Shown: positions 6,134-14,979, counted from the stretch's first letter. The stretch: 20,318 nucleotides of DNA from Sphingomonas sp. CCH9-E2 (GCF_001557215.1 NZ_LSJM01000070.1:1-20318); one strand, 5' to 3'. Notes: generated from the sequence alone by a model not told the origin. Numbers and translations: made by a program.

Positions 6134-8095
6134 TTAGCGCCCCGGATTGTCGAGCACAAAGCGCCCGATCGACAGGAGCATGGGAATTTCCCGCCGAAGT
6201 GCAAATTGCGGATCGGACAGGACAATCGGGCTGCGCGCGGGCCATGTTGCGAGATAGCGACGGAAGCGCGCGAAATCGAACATCTCCGATAACAGCGGAT
6301 CGCGGGAATAACGCTCGACCTCGTCGCGGATGCGCGGCAGGTCGCGGGTCAGCCGCAAATGCCAGTCCGCCGATTGTCGCCCGACTTCCAGGCGCTTGTT
6401 CAGCACCGTATCGGGCAATGCTTCGCGCATCGCACGACGTGCCAGCCAGCGCGTTTCGCGCCCGCGGCGAAACTGGTCGTCGGGCACCCCCAAGCACCAT
6501 TCCAGCAAGGCGCGATCAGCCAGCGGATCGCGCAGGTCCAGCTCGTGCAACGCCGACCACCCGTAATTCGGCCCACCGGACGACGGGAAAATCTGGTATT
6601 TGAGCGTGATGAGCCACTGGTCGCGCACACGCCCGGTCATCAAGTCCATATCGGGAGCGAGTGCCTCAATCGCACGTCCCACGACGTTGCGCTCGGCAAC
6701 AAAGCGCCGTTCGACTCCTCCCGCCTCCATCGGCATCATGCCCCTTCCGCGATGTCGGAACAGGCTGGCGCGGAGCCAGGAGGGGAGCGCAGCGCGCAAT
6801 TCGCGCCGGACAATCCCCGCAGCCCTTCGCGCCGCCGCAGCTGGTCGACCTCCTGCGTCTTCCCACAGCTGGCGCGCACCGGCTGGAACTGACCAAGCGC
6901 GAAGCAGCTGTGCGGCGGCGTCTGCCCCGGCATAGCTAAAGCCGGCATTGCCCATGCCGCCGTCGAGGATTGTGCGCGCGCCCTGCGACCGCGCGCGACC
7001 GAACAGCATATCGGCCCAGATCATGTTCATGATGTTGCGCTGCGGCGCCTCCATCGCCGCGTGCACCCGGTCGATCACATCGAAAATGCCACGTCCGGCA
7101 GCATCGATCAGCTCCAGGTTGAGCGTCGGGCAATGCTCAGCGACGGCGGCGGCATAATGGCGTTCGTCGGCGAAGACATGCGCCTCGTGCAGACCATCCC
7201 AGTCCGGATCCGGGACGGACGTGTAGACCGGAAGACGCTGCTGTGATCCGGGCAGGTGCGCGCTGGCGAGCACCGCGACGCTCGTTGAATCAAGGCCGCC
7301 GCTCATCGAAACCGCAATGTCGCCGTCCGACCGCGTGACACTGGCGACCGCGCGCGCCAGCTTTTCCTTGAGCGCCTGGACATAGTCGTCGTCGGATGCG
7401 TACCGGACCGGGCGTATCCTGCTGCGCAGATCGTAATAGATCATGGACCGCGAAGCGTCAGCGCCGAAGGTGACGATCTCACCCGGTCCGACGCTGTGGA
7501 CCCCGGTGAAACAGCTTTGCCGCCAGTGCAGATTGATCCCACAGGCGCGGTCGGTGATTGCATCGGTGTCGATCGTCCGCGCGATGCCCGGGACGGCATG
7601 AATGCCGCGCGGCATGGAACTTGCCACGACGCGCATCGCATTCGCGGAAAAGTGCAAGGGGCGGCGACCGAACGGGTCGCGGAACAGGGTCAGCTGGCGC
7701 CGGTCGCGATCCCAGATGATGCAGGCGAAATCGCCATACCAGCGCTCCAGCCCGTCCGCACCCCACCGGCTCCATGCGTGCATCGCCAGCACCGCGTCAG
7801 GCAGTCGAACCGCTTCGCGACCGCCGATGTTGAGCGACTGGCACAGATCGTCGCGATGATCGAGCCGACCGTCGAACAGGAGTGCCCATCGCCCACAATC
7901 GCTGCGGACCGGCTGAACCAGTGCGCGGTCTTGCGGCGTGACGATGCGCTGGGTGCAGACAAGGCCCAGCGGGCCGTCTGCGGTGACATGACGCGCGTCT
8001 GGGCCGTCATGCCGGAGTGCCTCCGCCATTCGTTCCAATGCGGTGGAATCGATCGTCTCGCCGCTGCGATTCCAGATTAGACCGAGGCCACTCAC
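6134..8095 (-). CDS. Lasso cyclase (asparagine-synthetase-like, C protein)
   Basis: The 653-residue product has a class II glutamine amidotransferase-like N-terminal domain (FDGRLDHRDDL, 74-84; DPFGRRPL, 140-147) and an asparagine-synthetase domain with the PP-loop SGGLDSTS (265-272). The N-terminus reads MSGLG, so the catalytic Cys2 of true glutaminases is missing. This is usual in lasso cyclases, which adenylate the ring Asp/Glu and let the core N-terminus attack it. The start is GTG at 8095, 21 bases after the B2 stop. The gene is followed by B1 and precursor A2. Only one full cyclase is present, so it should serve both precursors; a remnant of a second copy survives at 5320-5384. Confidence 0.92.
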   Translation of the reverse strand: MSGLGLIWNRSGETIDSTALERMAEALRHDGPDARHVTADGPLGLVCTQRIVTPQDRALVQPVRSDCGRWALLFDGRLDHRDDLCQSLNIGGREAVRLPDAVLAMHAWSRWGADGLERWYGDFACIIWDRDRRQLTLFRDPFGRRPLHFSANAMRVVASSMPRGIHAVPGIARTIDTDAITDRACGINLHWRQSCFTGVHSVGPGEIVTFGADASRSMIYYDLRSRIRPVRYASDDDYVQALKEKLARAVASVTRSDGDIAVSMSGGLDSTSVAVLASAHLPGSQQRLPVYTSVPDPDWDGLHEAHVFADERHYAAAVAEHCPTLNLELIDAAGRGIFDVIDRVHAAMEAPQRNIMNMIWADMLFGRARSQGARTILDGGMGNAGFSYAGADAAAQLLRAWSVPAGARQLWEDAGGRPAAAARRAAGIVRRELRAALPSWLRASLFRHRGRGMMPMEAGGVERRFVAERNVVGRAIEALAPDMDLMTGRVRDQWLITLKYQIFPSSGGPNYGWSALHELDLRDPLADRALLEWCLGVPDDQFRRGRETRWLARRAMREALPDTVLNKRLEVGRQSADWHLRLTRDLPRIRDEVERYSRDPLLSEMFDFARFRRYLATWPARSPIVLSDPQFALRREIPMLLSIGRFVLDNPGR

Positions 8096-8116
8096 GCGGC
8101 AGTCCTGGGACGATTC

Positions 8117-8554
8117 TCAGTGCAACCGGATATAGCCCTCGCCTTCACGAGACTGCGGCGCACCAGCGCCCTCGACAAGGTCGCACCAGGCGTGGCCCTC
8201 CAGCATGTCCTTCGCATTCTTGCGCCACCCCATATAGACGGTCACCGGATAGCCGTTCGCGCGCAGGATATGCGCCAGCACCAGCGACCTGCGAAGACAT
8301 TTGCGATCGTTTCCTATGGTGAACCGAGCGGCAAAGCGCACGATCTGGTCCGCCCGAACGGGATCGATCGCCTGCGTCCGGGGCCGATCCGCAACGGTGC
8401 TTTCGAACAGCCGTCGCGACCTTCGATAGCCCAACAGACGCAGCATGATCTCAGCCATGGGTAAGGCGACCACGGCAAATCCCAACGCGCGCCGTTCGCA
8501 TGCGGGCCAGGCCATAAACCGGCTTAACCGATACCGTCCTATCCGTGGAAACAT
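8117..8554 (-). CDS. Lasso leader peptidase B2 (transglutaminase-like)
   Basis: From the ATG at 8554 this is a 145-residue protein. A hydrophobic Arg-rich N-terminal helix region (ERRALGFAVVALPMAEIMLR) precedes the transglutaminase-like domain with Cys86 (RKCLRRSLVLAHIL), His121 (GHAW) and Asp125. These are the Cys-His-Asp triad of B2 proteases, which cut the leader from the lasso precursor. The frame is open back to 8623, but the extra residues do not look like the family and the length from 8554 is typical. No strong ribosome-binding site is seen at 8554; the ATG at codon 14 is an alternative. It is the first gene of the operon, 21 bases ahead of the cyclase. Confidence 0.88.
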   Translation of the reverse strand: MFPRIGRYRLSRFMAWPACERRALGFAVVALPMAEIMLRLLGYRRSRRLFESTVADRPRTQAIDPVRADQIVRFAARFTIGNDRKCLRRSLVLAHILRANGYPVTVYMGWRKNAKDMLEGHAWCDLVEGAGAPQSREGEGYIRLH

Positions 8555-8633
8555 GCCTATCGGAGCCTTGGCGCAGATTCTACGTCGGTGGTAACGAACT
8601 GGTCGGCCTCCCGCCAGCCACAATGCGAATAGA

Positions 8634-8660
8634 CGGCTGGTGTCGGAATTTCACCAGCCG
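8634..8660 (-). terminator. Hairpin between rlmJ and the lasso operon, possible terminator of rlmJ
   Basis: CGGCTGGTG (8634-8642) and CACCAGCCG (8652-8660) form a perfect nine-pair stem around a nine-base loop, nine bases past the rlmJ stop. The following minus-strand bases are only mildly T-rich (TCTATTC), so termination would be weak. It separates rlmJ from the lasso operon, whose promoter should lie between here and 8554; I see no convincing -35/-10 there. Confidence 0.5.
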
Positions 8661-8669
8661 GACGCATCC

Positions 8670-9500
8670 TCAATCGTCGAGCCACTCCGCACGCATCGAG
8701 CCCCGATGCCCCTCCGGCGCGAGCGTCGCGCGCAGCGCTTCCAGCAGCGGCGGCAGCGCCTGGGTGAAGGCATAGGGCGGATTGACGATGAACAGGCCCG
8801 CGCCGTTGTAGATGCCGGGCTGATCGGCGTCATACAGCCAATGCTCTACACCCAAGAATTTGGGGATGCCCAGCCGGCGCAGCTTGTTCTTCCACTGCTG
8901 GTGCGTCACGCGGTCTTTCAGCGGATACCAGATCACGGTCACGCCATGGGCCCATTTGCGGTGCGCCGCGGCGAGGGTGGCCGTGATCCGATCGCGCTCG
9001 TCGGTCTGTTCGTATGGCGGATCGACCACCACCACGCCGCGCGGCGTGCGGGTCGGTAACATCGCCAGCCACAGCTCATAGGCATCGCGTTCATGTACCG
9101 CTGCAGACGTGCCGCGCATCGCGCCACGCAGCGTGTAGGCGTCCTCGGGGTGTTTTTCGTTGAGGATCAGCACGTCCTGCTGACGCAACAGTTGCGCCAG
9201 GACCTGCGGCGATCCAGGATAGAGCTGCGGCTCCGCCCCGACATTCACGGCGCGCACCGCCGCGCGATAATCGTCCAGCAAGGGGTTGGTGTCGGCAAAG
9301 ACCCGGACGACGCCCTGCGTCGCCTCGCCCGTGCGCTGCGCCTGCTCGCCGGCCAGGTCATAGATCCCGCAACCGGCATGAGTGTCGATCAGCGTCAGTG
9401 CGCCCGGCTTTTGCTGCAACGCGCGGATCAGCGCGATCAACAGGCTGTGCTTCACGACATCGGCGCTGTTACCGGCGTGGAAGGAGTGGCGATAATTCAT
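8670..9500 (-). CDS. rlmJ: 23S rRNA (adenine-2030-N6)-methyltransferase RlmJ
   Basis: The 276-residue product starts MNYRHSFHAGNSADVVKHS, the well-conserved N-terminus of RlmJ, and carries DTHAGCGIYDL, YPGSPQVLAQLLRQQD, and the catalytic DPPYE motif. RlmJ methylates N6 of A2030 in 23S rRNA using S-adenosylmethionine. Length matches E. coli RlmJ (280 residues). The ATG at 9500 is chosen because MNYRH is the family start; the frame extends upstream to 9539 without homology. The gene is a normal chromosomal neighbour and marks the right border of the lasso cluster. Confidence 0.93.
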   Translation of the reverse strand: MNYRHSFHAGNSADVVKHSLLIALIRALQQKPGALTLIDTHAGCGIYDLAGEQAQRTGEATQGVVRVFADTNPLLDDYRAAVRAVNVGAEPQLYPGSPQVLAQLLRQQDVLILNEKHPEDAYTLRGAMRGTSAAVHERDAYELWLAMLPTRTPRGVVVVDPPYEQTDERDRITATLAAAHRKWAHGVTVIWYPLKDRVTHQQWKNKLRRLGIPKFLGVEHWLYDADQPGIYNGAGLFIVNPPYAFTQALPPLLEALRATLAPEGHRGSMRAEWLDD

Positions 9501-9658
9501 TGAAGTCCGAAATCCTGCCGCTTGTCCTGAGTGCGCCACGCGCCGAGCCGAGCCTCAAATCAGCTTTCGTAGCTCGCGGCAACCGGCAGCCGCTGCCGCA
9601 TGGGCCGGCAAAGCGCGCGACTAGGCCGCGTCACATCGCTCATGCTAGGGGCGCGGAT
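9501..9658. other. Divergent intergenic region between rlmJ and a small plus-strand gene
   Basis: These 158 bases separate two genes read away from each other and must hold both promoters. I see no clear operator or promoter pair; the tract GCGACTAGGCCGCGTCAC has no obvious symmetry. Confidence 0.4.
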
Positions 9659-9979
9659 ATGTCCAGGTCTCACAACACTGCAGGGGCTGTCCAGGTTGAC
9701 GGCACCCTCTACGATTGGCAGCTGCAGCGCGAACCGCATCTTTCGGATGATGCCGGTTGGCGCGGCATGACCATCTCCCTGCTCCAGCGCGATGCCCGAC
9801 GCGAAGCGCAGGTCGAGTTTCCCCCACCCAAGCGGCTTTTGAAAGGGCTGCCGCGCGGTCGGCTTCAGCTCGACGACGCGACGATCGCACGCTGCGTCCG
9901 CGCCGCGCTGGCGGCGGGATGGGAGCCGGAGACGCGCGGCAAGCCGATGCAGTTCATGGTGGACTCAGACGGGAATTGA
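9659..9979 (+). CDS. Small uncharacterised protein (106 residues)
   Basis: From the ATG at 9659 the product is 106 residues: a DGTLYDWQLQREPHLSDD stretch, MTISLLQRDARREAQVEFPP, then a helical DDATIARCVRAALAAGW and a C-terminal RGKPMQFMVD. It has no signal peptide or membrane segment. The frame opens further upstream to 9398, but that overlaps rlmJ antisense, so 9659 is preferred. It looks like a conserved small cytoplasmic protein of sphingomonads; I do not recognise a function. It stands alone between rlmJ and the tRNA gene. Confidence 0.7.
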   Translation: MSRSHNTAGAVQVDGTLYDWQLQREPHLSDDAGWRGMTISLLQRDARREAQVEFPPPKRLLKGLPRGRLQLDDATIARCVRAALAAGWEPETRGKPMQFMVDSDGN

Positions 9980-10022
9980 CGGAGCCTTGGCGCTGCTCCG
10001 TACGGGGCGAGAACCTTTCCGA

Positions 10023-10112
<90 letters not shown>

Positions 10113-10210
10113 GCGCGGCTTGCGCCTTAGGGCGTTCAGCGTGTTTTCCGCAAGAGGGCGTGTTTTCGCCGCCATAGGGGGTTCATGCCCGCCGCGCGCT
10201 GTGGCAGAGA

Positions 10211-11263
10211 ATGGCCATGCGTAGCTTCAAGACTTCGATGCGGCGGTTCGCCCTGATTGGAACGGCGGCCTTGGCGCTCGGCGTCGGCGGCGCGCCTGCC
10301 GTTGCGCAGGACGAGGCCGGGTTCCAAGCCTATATCAACGGCCCGCTGCGCGAACAGGCGCTGCGCGAAGGGGTCAGCGCCCGCACGCTCGACGCGGTGC
10401 TGCCAGGGCTCACCTACAATCCGCGCGTGATCGAGCTCGACCGCGATCAGCCGGGCAGCTCGACCGCGGCGATCCCGGCGTTCGCCCCCTATCAGGCGCG
10501 CCATGTCGACGCGGCGCGGATCAACCGCGGACGTGAGACCTATCGCCGGCTGCGATCGAAGCTGGAGCGGGTCGAGCGGGAGACCGGCGTCCCCGAATCG
10601 ATCATGGTCGCGATCTTCGGGCACGAAACCAATTACGGCGCCTATACCGGCGGGTTCGACCTGCCGCGCAGCCTGGCCACGCTCGCCTATGAGGGTCGCC
10701 GCCGCAGCCTGTTCGCGGGTGAGTTTATCGCGACGATGAAGATGGTCGATCGCGGCGTTCCCCGCGAACAGCTCAAGGGCAGCTGGGCGGGCGCATTCGG
10801 CTATCCGCAGTTCCTTCCCTCGGTCTATCTGCGCCTCGCCCGCGATGGCGACGGCGATGGTGTCGCGAACATCTGGTCGAACGAGGCGGATACGCTGGCA
10901 TCGATCGCGAACTACTTCGTCGCGGCGGGCTGGCGCCCGGGTCAGCCCTGGGGAGTCGCCGTCACCGTCCCCGCGAGCCTGGATCGCGCCGCGCTCGCCA
11001 ACCGCACGGTTCCGACGCGCTGCACCCGCGTGTTCGAGCGCCATTCGCAATGGCGCAGCATGGCGGAATGGCGCGCACTGGGCATCGTTCCGCAGTCGGG
11101 CAGCTGGCCCGCCGGCCATATTCAGGCGACGCTGCTGGAGCCGGACGGGCCGGGCAAGACCGCCTATCTGCTCACCGGCAATTACCGGGTGATCCTCGAT
11201 TATAATTGCTCGAATTTCTATGCGCTTTCGGTGGGGCTGCTGGCCGATGAAGTCGAACATTAG
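10211..11263 (+). CDS. Lytic murein transglycosylase, MltB-like
   Basis: The 350-residue product has a Sec signal peptide (hydrophobic residues 13-30, likely cut after AVA before QDEAG) and a soluble lytic transglycosylase domain of the MltB type. IFGHETNYG contains the probable catalytic Glu139; FGYPQFLPSVYLRLARDGDGDG is a further family signature. The enzyme cleaves peptidoglycan glycan strands to 1,6-anhydro products in the periplasm. No lipobox is seen, so it is probably soluble, unlike E. coli MltB. The ATG at 10211 follows AGAGA; ATG at 10217 is possible. Its last 17 bases overlap the next lipoprotein gene, consistent with a joint cell-wall operon. Confidence 0.9.
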   Translation: MAMRSFKTSMRRFALIGTAALALGVGGAPAVAQDEAGFQAYINGPLREQALREGVSARTLDAVLPGLTYNPRVIELDRDQPGSSTAAIPAFAPYQARHVDAARINRGRETYRRLRSKLERVERETGVPESIMVAIFGHETNYGAYTGGFDLPRSLATLAYEGRRRSLFAGEFIATMKMVDRGVPREQLKGSWAGAFGYPQFLPSVYLRLARDGDGDGVANIWSNEADTLASIANYFVAAGWRPGQPWGVAVTVPASLDRAALANRTVPTRCTRVFERHSQWRSMAEWRALGIVPQSGSWPAGHIQATLLEPDGPGKTAYLLTGNYRVILDYNCSNFYALSVGLLADEVEH

Positions 11264-12080
11264 TGTCGTCGCCATGGCCGCGCTGCTCGGCGCGTGCGGC
11301 TTTGGCGGGGGTGACGATCTGGAAGAACTGCCACCGGCACCCGCCGCGCCGCAGGCCAAGGCTCCGGCTGCGCCCGGTGCGGGCTATGGCGCGCCCGAAG
11401 GCAGCCCCGCGACTGGCGAAGGCCCGCAGGGCAGCTCGCGCCTGCGCCCGGGCGAGGAGCGCTATGACCGTGTCGGCTATGCCGGCTATGCCGGAGCGGG
11501 GGAGGGCGTTTTCGCGCTCAGCGGCGTGCTGCCACAGGGAAGCCATGCCGAAGTGACCGCGCTCGACAGCGGCAAGACGATCCTCGTCCTGATCCGAGGG
11601 CAGGGCAATGGATTGATCGAGCTGTCGGGCGGTGCCGCGCGGCAACTGGGCGTCAGCGGCAATCCACCCGTCCGCGTGCGCCGCGTCAGCGTGACCGGGC
11701 AGGATGCAACGATGCTCGCCGCCGGCCAGGCCGCGCCGATGCGCGCCGACGCGCCCCCGGCACTGCTCGCCGGGCTGCGCCGTCGCCTCGGCGAGACGCC
11801 GCGCGAGACAGCGGCCGAGCGACCGACCCGGCCCGCCACCCGACCGACACCGCGCCCCACGCAAGCGGCCACGCGCGGCCTGTTCGTGCAGGTCGCGGCG
11901 CTGTCCAACGCCGCCCGCGCCCGCGCGCTCGCCGACGAGCTGGACGGCAGTGTCCGCCCGGGCGGCGGCGTCTACCGCGTCCAGCTCGGACCCTATCCCA
12001 ATAGCAGCGCCGCCGAACGCGCGCGTGCGGATGTCGCGCGGCGTGGCTATGGCGATGCGCGCATCGTTTCGATTCCCTGA
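11247..12080 (+). CDS. SPOR-domain lipoprotein, RlpA-like
   Basis: From the ATG at 11247 the product is 277 residues with a lipobox LLGAC (Cys17), a Pro/Ala-rich linker, a region resembling the RlpA double-psi barrel (about residues 80-155, ending IELSGGAARQLG), a second low-complexity linker and a C-terminal SPOR domain (GLFVQVAALSN to the end) that binds denuded peptidoglycan at septa. The acidic DRGP-type segment of catalytic RlpA reads IRGQGNG here and DLS reads ELS, so lytic activity is doubtful. The start is chosen because it gives a proper lipoprotein signal; the frame itself opens at 11220. It overlaps the transglycosylase gene by 17 bases. Confidence 0.82.
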   Translation: MKSNISVVAMAALLGACGFGGGDDLEELPPAPAAPQAKAPAAPGAGYGAPEGSPATGEGPQGSSRLRPGEERYDRVGYAGYAGAGEGVFALSGVLPQGSHAEVTALDSGKTILVLIRGQGNGLIELSGGAARQLGVSGNPPVRVRRVSVTGQDATMLAAGQAAPMRADAPPALLAGLRRRLGETPRETAAERPTRPATRPTPRPTQAATRGLFVQVAALSNAARARALADELDGSVRPGGGVYRVQLGPYPNSSAAERARADVARRGYGDARIVSIP

Positions 12081-12100
12081 ACCCTCAAGCCCCGGACCCC

Positions 12101-13276
12101 ATGATCCCCATGAAGAAGCTGATCCTCGCCGCCACTGCCGTCTCGCTCACGCTCGCGCCCGCCACGGCGCAGACGCCCCCGTTCGAGACGGCGGCCCCGG
12201 TTGCCTATCTTGAGGATCTGTCGTCGGGCGCGGTACTCTACGCCAAGGACGCCGACCGCCCGATGCCGCCCGCGTCGATGGCGAAGATGATGACCGCCTA
12301 TGTCGCGTTCGACCTGATCAAGCAGGGCAAGCTCAAGCTGTCCGACATGGCCGACGTCCGACCCGAAACCTGGCGGAAATGGCATGGTCCGTCAGCGGGT
12401 TCGACCATGTTCCTGTCACCGGGTTCGAAGGTCAGTGTCGAGAATCTGCTCAACGGCATCATGGTCGTGTCGGGCAACGACGCGTGCGTCGTGCTGGCCG
12501 AGCATATCGCAGGGACCGAAGCCGCGTTCGTGAACCTCATGAACCAGAAGGCCAAGGAAATCGGCCTCAAGGCGAGCCGTTTCGGCACCTCCAATGGCTG
12601 GCCGGACGAAGGGCGCACCGTCGTCACCGCGCGCGACCTTGCGACGCTCGCCAAAGCGACGATCACCAACCATCCGGACCTCTACAAGCGCTTCTATTCC
12701 AAGGAGAGCTTCACCTACGGCACCACCATGGGCGGCGCGCCGATCACGCAGGCGAACCGCGATCCGCTGCTGGGTCGCGTGCAGGGGGCGGACGGCCTCA
12801 AGACCGGACACACCGAAGAGGCCGGCTATGGCTTCACCGGGTCGGCGGAGCAGAACGGTCGCCGCCTGGTGATGGTCGTCGCGGGCCTCAACAGCTTCAA
12901 TTCGCGGATCGAGGAATCGGTCAAGTTCATGGACTGGGGCTTCCGCGCCTGGTCGTCGCGCAAGCTGGTGAGCAAGGGCCGCACGGTCGAACAGGCCGAT
13001 GTCCAGCTGGGCGATGCGTCGCAGGTCGGGCTCGTCGCCCCGCGCGATCTCGCCATCGCCATCCCCTCCGGCGCGAACCCCAATCTGCGCGCGACCGTGG
13101 TCTATCAGGGCCCGATCAAGGCGCCGATCAAGGCGGGCCAGCATATCGCCGACCTCGTCGTCACCTCGCCCGGCCTCCCCGAACAGCGCCTGCCGCTGGT
13201 CGCCGCCGCCGATGTCGGTGAGGCCGGCTTCTTCGGTCGCATCTGGGCCGGCCTGCTGTCGCTGTTCGGCGCGTGA
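12101..13276 (+). CDS. D-alanyl-D-alanine carboxypeptidase (PBP5/6 family)
   Basis: The 391-residue product has an N-terminal signal peptide (MKKLILAATAVSLTLAPATA, starting at residue 4) and the three serine-peptidase motifs of low-molecular-mass PBPs: SMAK (59-62), SGN (124-126) and KTG (234-236). It trims the terminal D-Ala of peptidoglycan stem peptides in the periplasm. The C-terminal domain ends with EAGFFGRIWAGLLSLFGA, an amphipathic membrane-anchoring helix of the PBP5 type. ATG at 12110 is an equally good start and puts MKK at the N-terminus. The stop overlaps the GTG start of tmk. Confidence 0.94.
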   Translation: MIPMKKLILAATAVSLTLAPATAQTPPFETAAPVAYLEDLSSGAVLYAKDADRPMPPASMAKMMTAYVAFDLIKQGKLKLSDMADVRPETWRKWHGPSAGSTMFLSPGSKVSVENLLNGIMVVSGNDACVVLAEHIAGTEAAFVNLMNQKAKEIGLKASRFGTSNGWPDEGRTVVTARDLATLAKATITNHPDLYKRFYSKESFTYGTTMGGAPITQANRDPLLGRVQGADGLKTGHTEEAGYGFTGSAEQNGRRLVMVVAGLNSFNSRIEESVKFMDWGFRAWSSRKLVSKGRTVEQADVQLGDASQVGLVAPRDLAIAIPSGANPNLRATVVYQGPIKAPIKAGQHIADLVVTSPGLPEQRLPLVAAADVGEAGFFGRIWAGLLSLFGA

Positions 13277-13896
13277 GGGGCGTCTTCCTCAGCCTCGAAG
13301 GCGGGGAGGGCGCGGGCAAGTCGACCCAGGCCAAGCGGCTCGCCGCCGCGCTCGAGGCGCGCGGCATCCATGTCGTGCTCACCCGCGAACCCGGCGGGAC
13401 CGAGGGGGCAGAGGCGATCCGCGGCCTGTTGATGCAGGGCGCGGTCACCCGCTGGAGTGCGCACACCGAAACTTTGCTCTTCGCTGCCGCGCGCGCCGAT
13501 CATGTCGAGAAGCTGATCCGGCCTGCGGTTGAGGCCGGAAGCTGGGTCGTGTGCGACCGCTTCGTCGACTCGACCCGCGCCTATCAGGGTGCGCAGGATA
13601 TCGATGACGCCGCGATCCTGGCGTTGCACGGCTTCGGGTCGAAGGGGCTGCTGCCCGACCGCACGCTCGTGCTCGACCTGCCCGATGGCGCGGGACATGC
13701 CCGGTCGCTGGAGCGCGACGGCGGGGCCGCCGACCGCTTTGGCGCGCGCGGGCCGGACTTCCATGCGGCCGTCGCCGCGCAGTTCCGTGGCATCGCAGCG
13801 GCCGAGCCCGATCGCGTCCGGCTGGTCGATGCCTCGGGCAGCATGGATGACGTCACGACGTCACTGATGGACGCGCTGGCCGACCTGCTGCCATGA
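13273..13896 (+). CDS. tmk: Thymidylate kinase
   Basis: The 207-residue product has the P-loop GGEGAGKST (10-18), the REPGGT segment and CDRFVDSTRAYQG, all diagnostic of dTMP kinase. It phosphorylates dTMP to dTDP in the cytoplasm. The start is GTG at 13273 within a GTGA overlap with the carboxypeptidase stop, and the stop overlaps holB by ATGA. The tmk-holB pairing is common in bacteria. Confidence 0.96.
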   Translation: MRGVFLSLEGGEGAGKSTQAKRLAAALEARGIHVVLTREPGGTEGAEAIRGLLMQGAVTRWSAHTETLLFAAARADHVEKLIRPAVEAGSWVVCDRFVDSTRAYQGAQDIDDAAILALHGFGSKGLLPDRTLVLDLPDGAGHARSLERDGGAADRFGARGPDFHAAVAAQFRGIAAAEPDRVRLVDASGSMDDVTTSLMDALADLLP

Positions 13897-14876
13897 CGTC
13901 AACCGCCCCCAATGCCGCGGCAAAGGCCGCGTTCCGTGCCGCCATGTCGAGCGGACAGCTGCATCACGCCTGGCTGATCGCGGGTGCTGAGGGGCTGGGC
14001 AAGGCGACCTTCGCCCGAGCTGCCGCCGCGCGGCTGCTGGCGGAAGGGGCGGGCCAGGTCGCGCCATCCGACGGCTTCGACCTGCCCGAGGACAACCTGA
14101 CCCGCAAGCTGATCGAGTCCGGTGCTCACCCGGATTACCGCGAGCTTGTGCGCCTGCCAAAGGACCCCGACAAGCCGGGCGAGAATATCGCGCGGTCGAT
14201 CAACATCGCCCAGATCCGCGCACTCAACCCGATGTTCGCGACCAAGCCGAGCATGTCGAGCCGCCGCGTCATCGTCATCGATGCGATCGACGATGTCGAG
14301 CGCCCGGGTGCCGCCAACGCGCTGCTCAAGAACCTGGAAGAGCCGCCGGCGGGGACGATTTTCCTGCTGGTCAGCCATTCGCCGGGGCGCCTGCTCCCGA
14401 CGATCCGCTCGCGTTGTCGCGTACTGCGCTTCGACCCGCTGCCCGATAGCGAGGTCGCGGCGGCAGTGCGTGCGGCGATGCCGGAGGCAAGCGCGGCGGA
14501 AGTCGAGGCGCTGGTCCGCGCGGGGCAGGGGTCGCCGGGTCGCGCGCTCAGCTTCGCCGGTCTCGACCTTGCCTCGATCGACAGCGAAATGGCCGCGATC
14601 GCCGCGCGCGGCGACCCCGACAACGCGATCCGCGCGCGCCTCGCCCGCACGCTGGGCACGAAAGCCGCGCAACCGCGCTACGAGGCCTTCCTCGCCCGCG
14701 TCCCCGCCTTCGCCCTCGCCGAGGCACGCGGACGGCACGGGGCGGCGCTGGCCGAGGCGATTGCGGTCTATGAGGCCGCGTCGCAGCTCGGCCCGGTCGC
14801 GCTCGCCCAATCGCTCGATGCGCAGGCGACGGTGTTCGAAATGGGCGGGATTATCGCGCGGCTGGCGAAGCGTTAA
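13893..14876 (+). CDS. holB: DNA polymerase III subunit delta'
   Basis: This 327-residue AAA+ clamp-loader subunit has a degenerate P-loop GAEGLGKAT (31-39), VIDAIDDVERPGAANALLKNLEEPP (given here only in part as a sensor region) and SRCRVLRF. The Cys4 zinc module seen in E. coli delta' is absent; the spacing segment holds no cysteine pairs. It works in loading the sliding clamp. The ATG overlaps the tmk stop (ATGA). Confidence 0.94.
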   Translation: MTSTAPNAAAKAAFRAAMSSGQLHHAWLIAGAEGLGKATFARAAAARLLAEGAGQVAPSDGFDLPEDNLTRKLIESGAHPDYRELVRLPKDPDKPGENIARSINIAQIRALNPMFATKPSMSSRRVIVIDAIDDVERPGAANALLKNLEEPPAGTIFLLVSHSPGRLLPTIRSRCRVLRFDPLPDSEVAAAVRAAMPEASAAEVEALVRAGQGSPGRALSFAGLDLASIDSEMAAIAARGDPDNAIRARLARTLGTKAAQPRYEAFLARVPAFALAEARGRHGAALAEAIAVYEAASQLGPVALAQSLDAQATVFEMGGIIARLAKR

Positions 14877-14881
14877 TCTCG

Positions 14882-14927
14882 CTCTCCCAGCGGGAGAGGG
14901 AAGGGGCCCGCCGCCGAAGGCGGTGGG
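14882..14927. repeat. REP-like double hairpin between holB and metG
   Basis: Two inverted repeats follow each other: CTCTCCC/GGGAGAG (14882-14898) and CCCGCCGCC/GGCGGTGGG (14907-14927, loop GAA). They are followed by GGGTGAGGGTG. This layout matches the short palindromic elements scattered between genes in sphingomonad and Caulobacter-type genomes. It may also damp transcription between holB and metG. Only one copy lies in the window, so family membership rests on memory. Confidence 0.6.
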
Positions 14928-14979
14928 AAGGGTGAGGGTGATACTTCCGCACCGCCCCGCATTGTTCTAGAGCGCCCCC

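Noticed and set aside
5817..6500. B1 gene extended upstream to 227 residues
   Set aside because: The extension overlaps the cyclase gene in another frame; the ATG at 6095 has a strong GGAGG and matches the start of the second B1.
10136..11359. 407-codon minus-strand frame opposite the transglycosylase
   Set aside because: The plus strand gives a signal peptide, catalytic Glu and family motifs; the minus frame is a GC-driven shadow.
13899..14810. 303-codon minus-strand frame opposite holB
   Set aside because: Arg-rich composition with no motif; holB on the plus strand is well supported.
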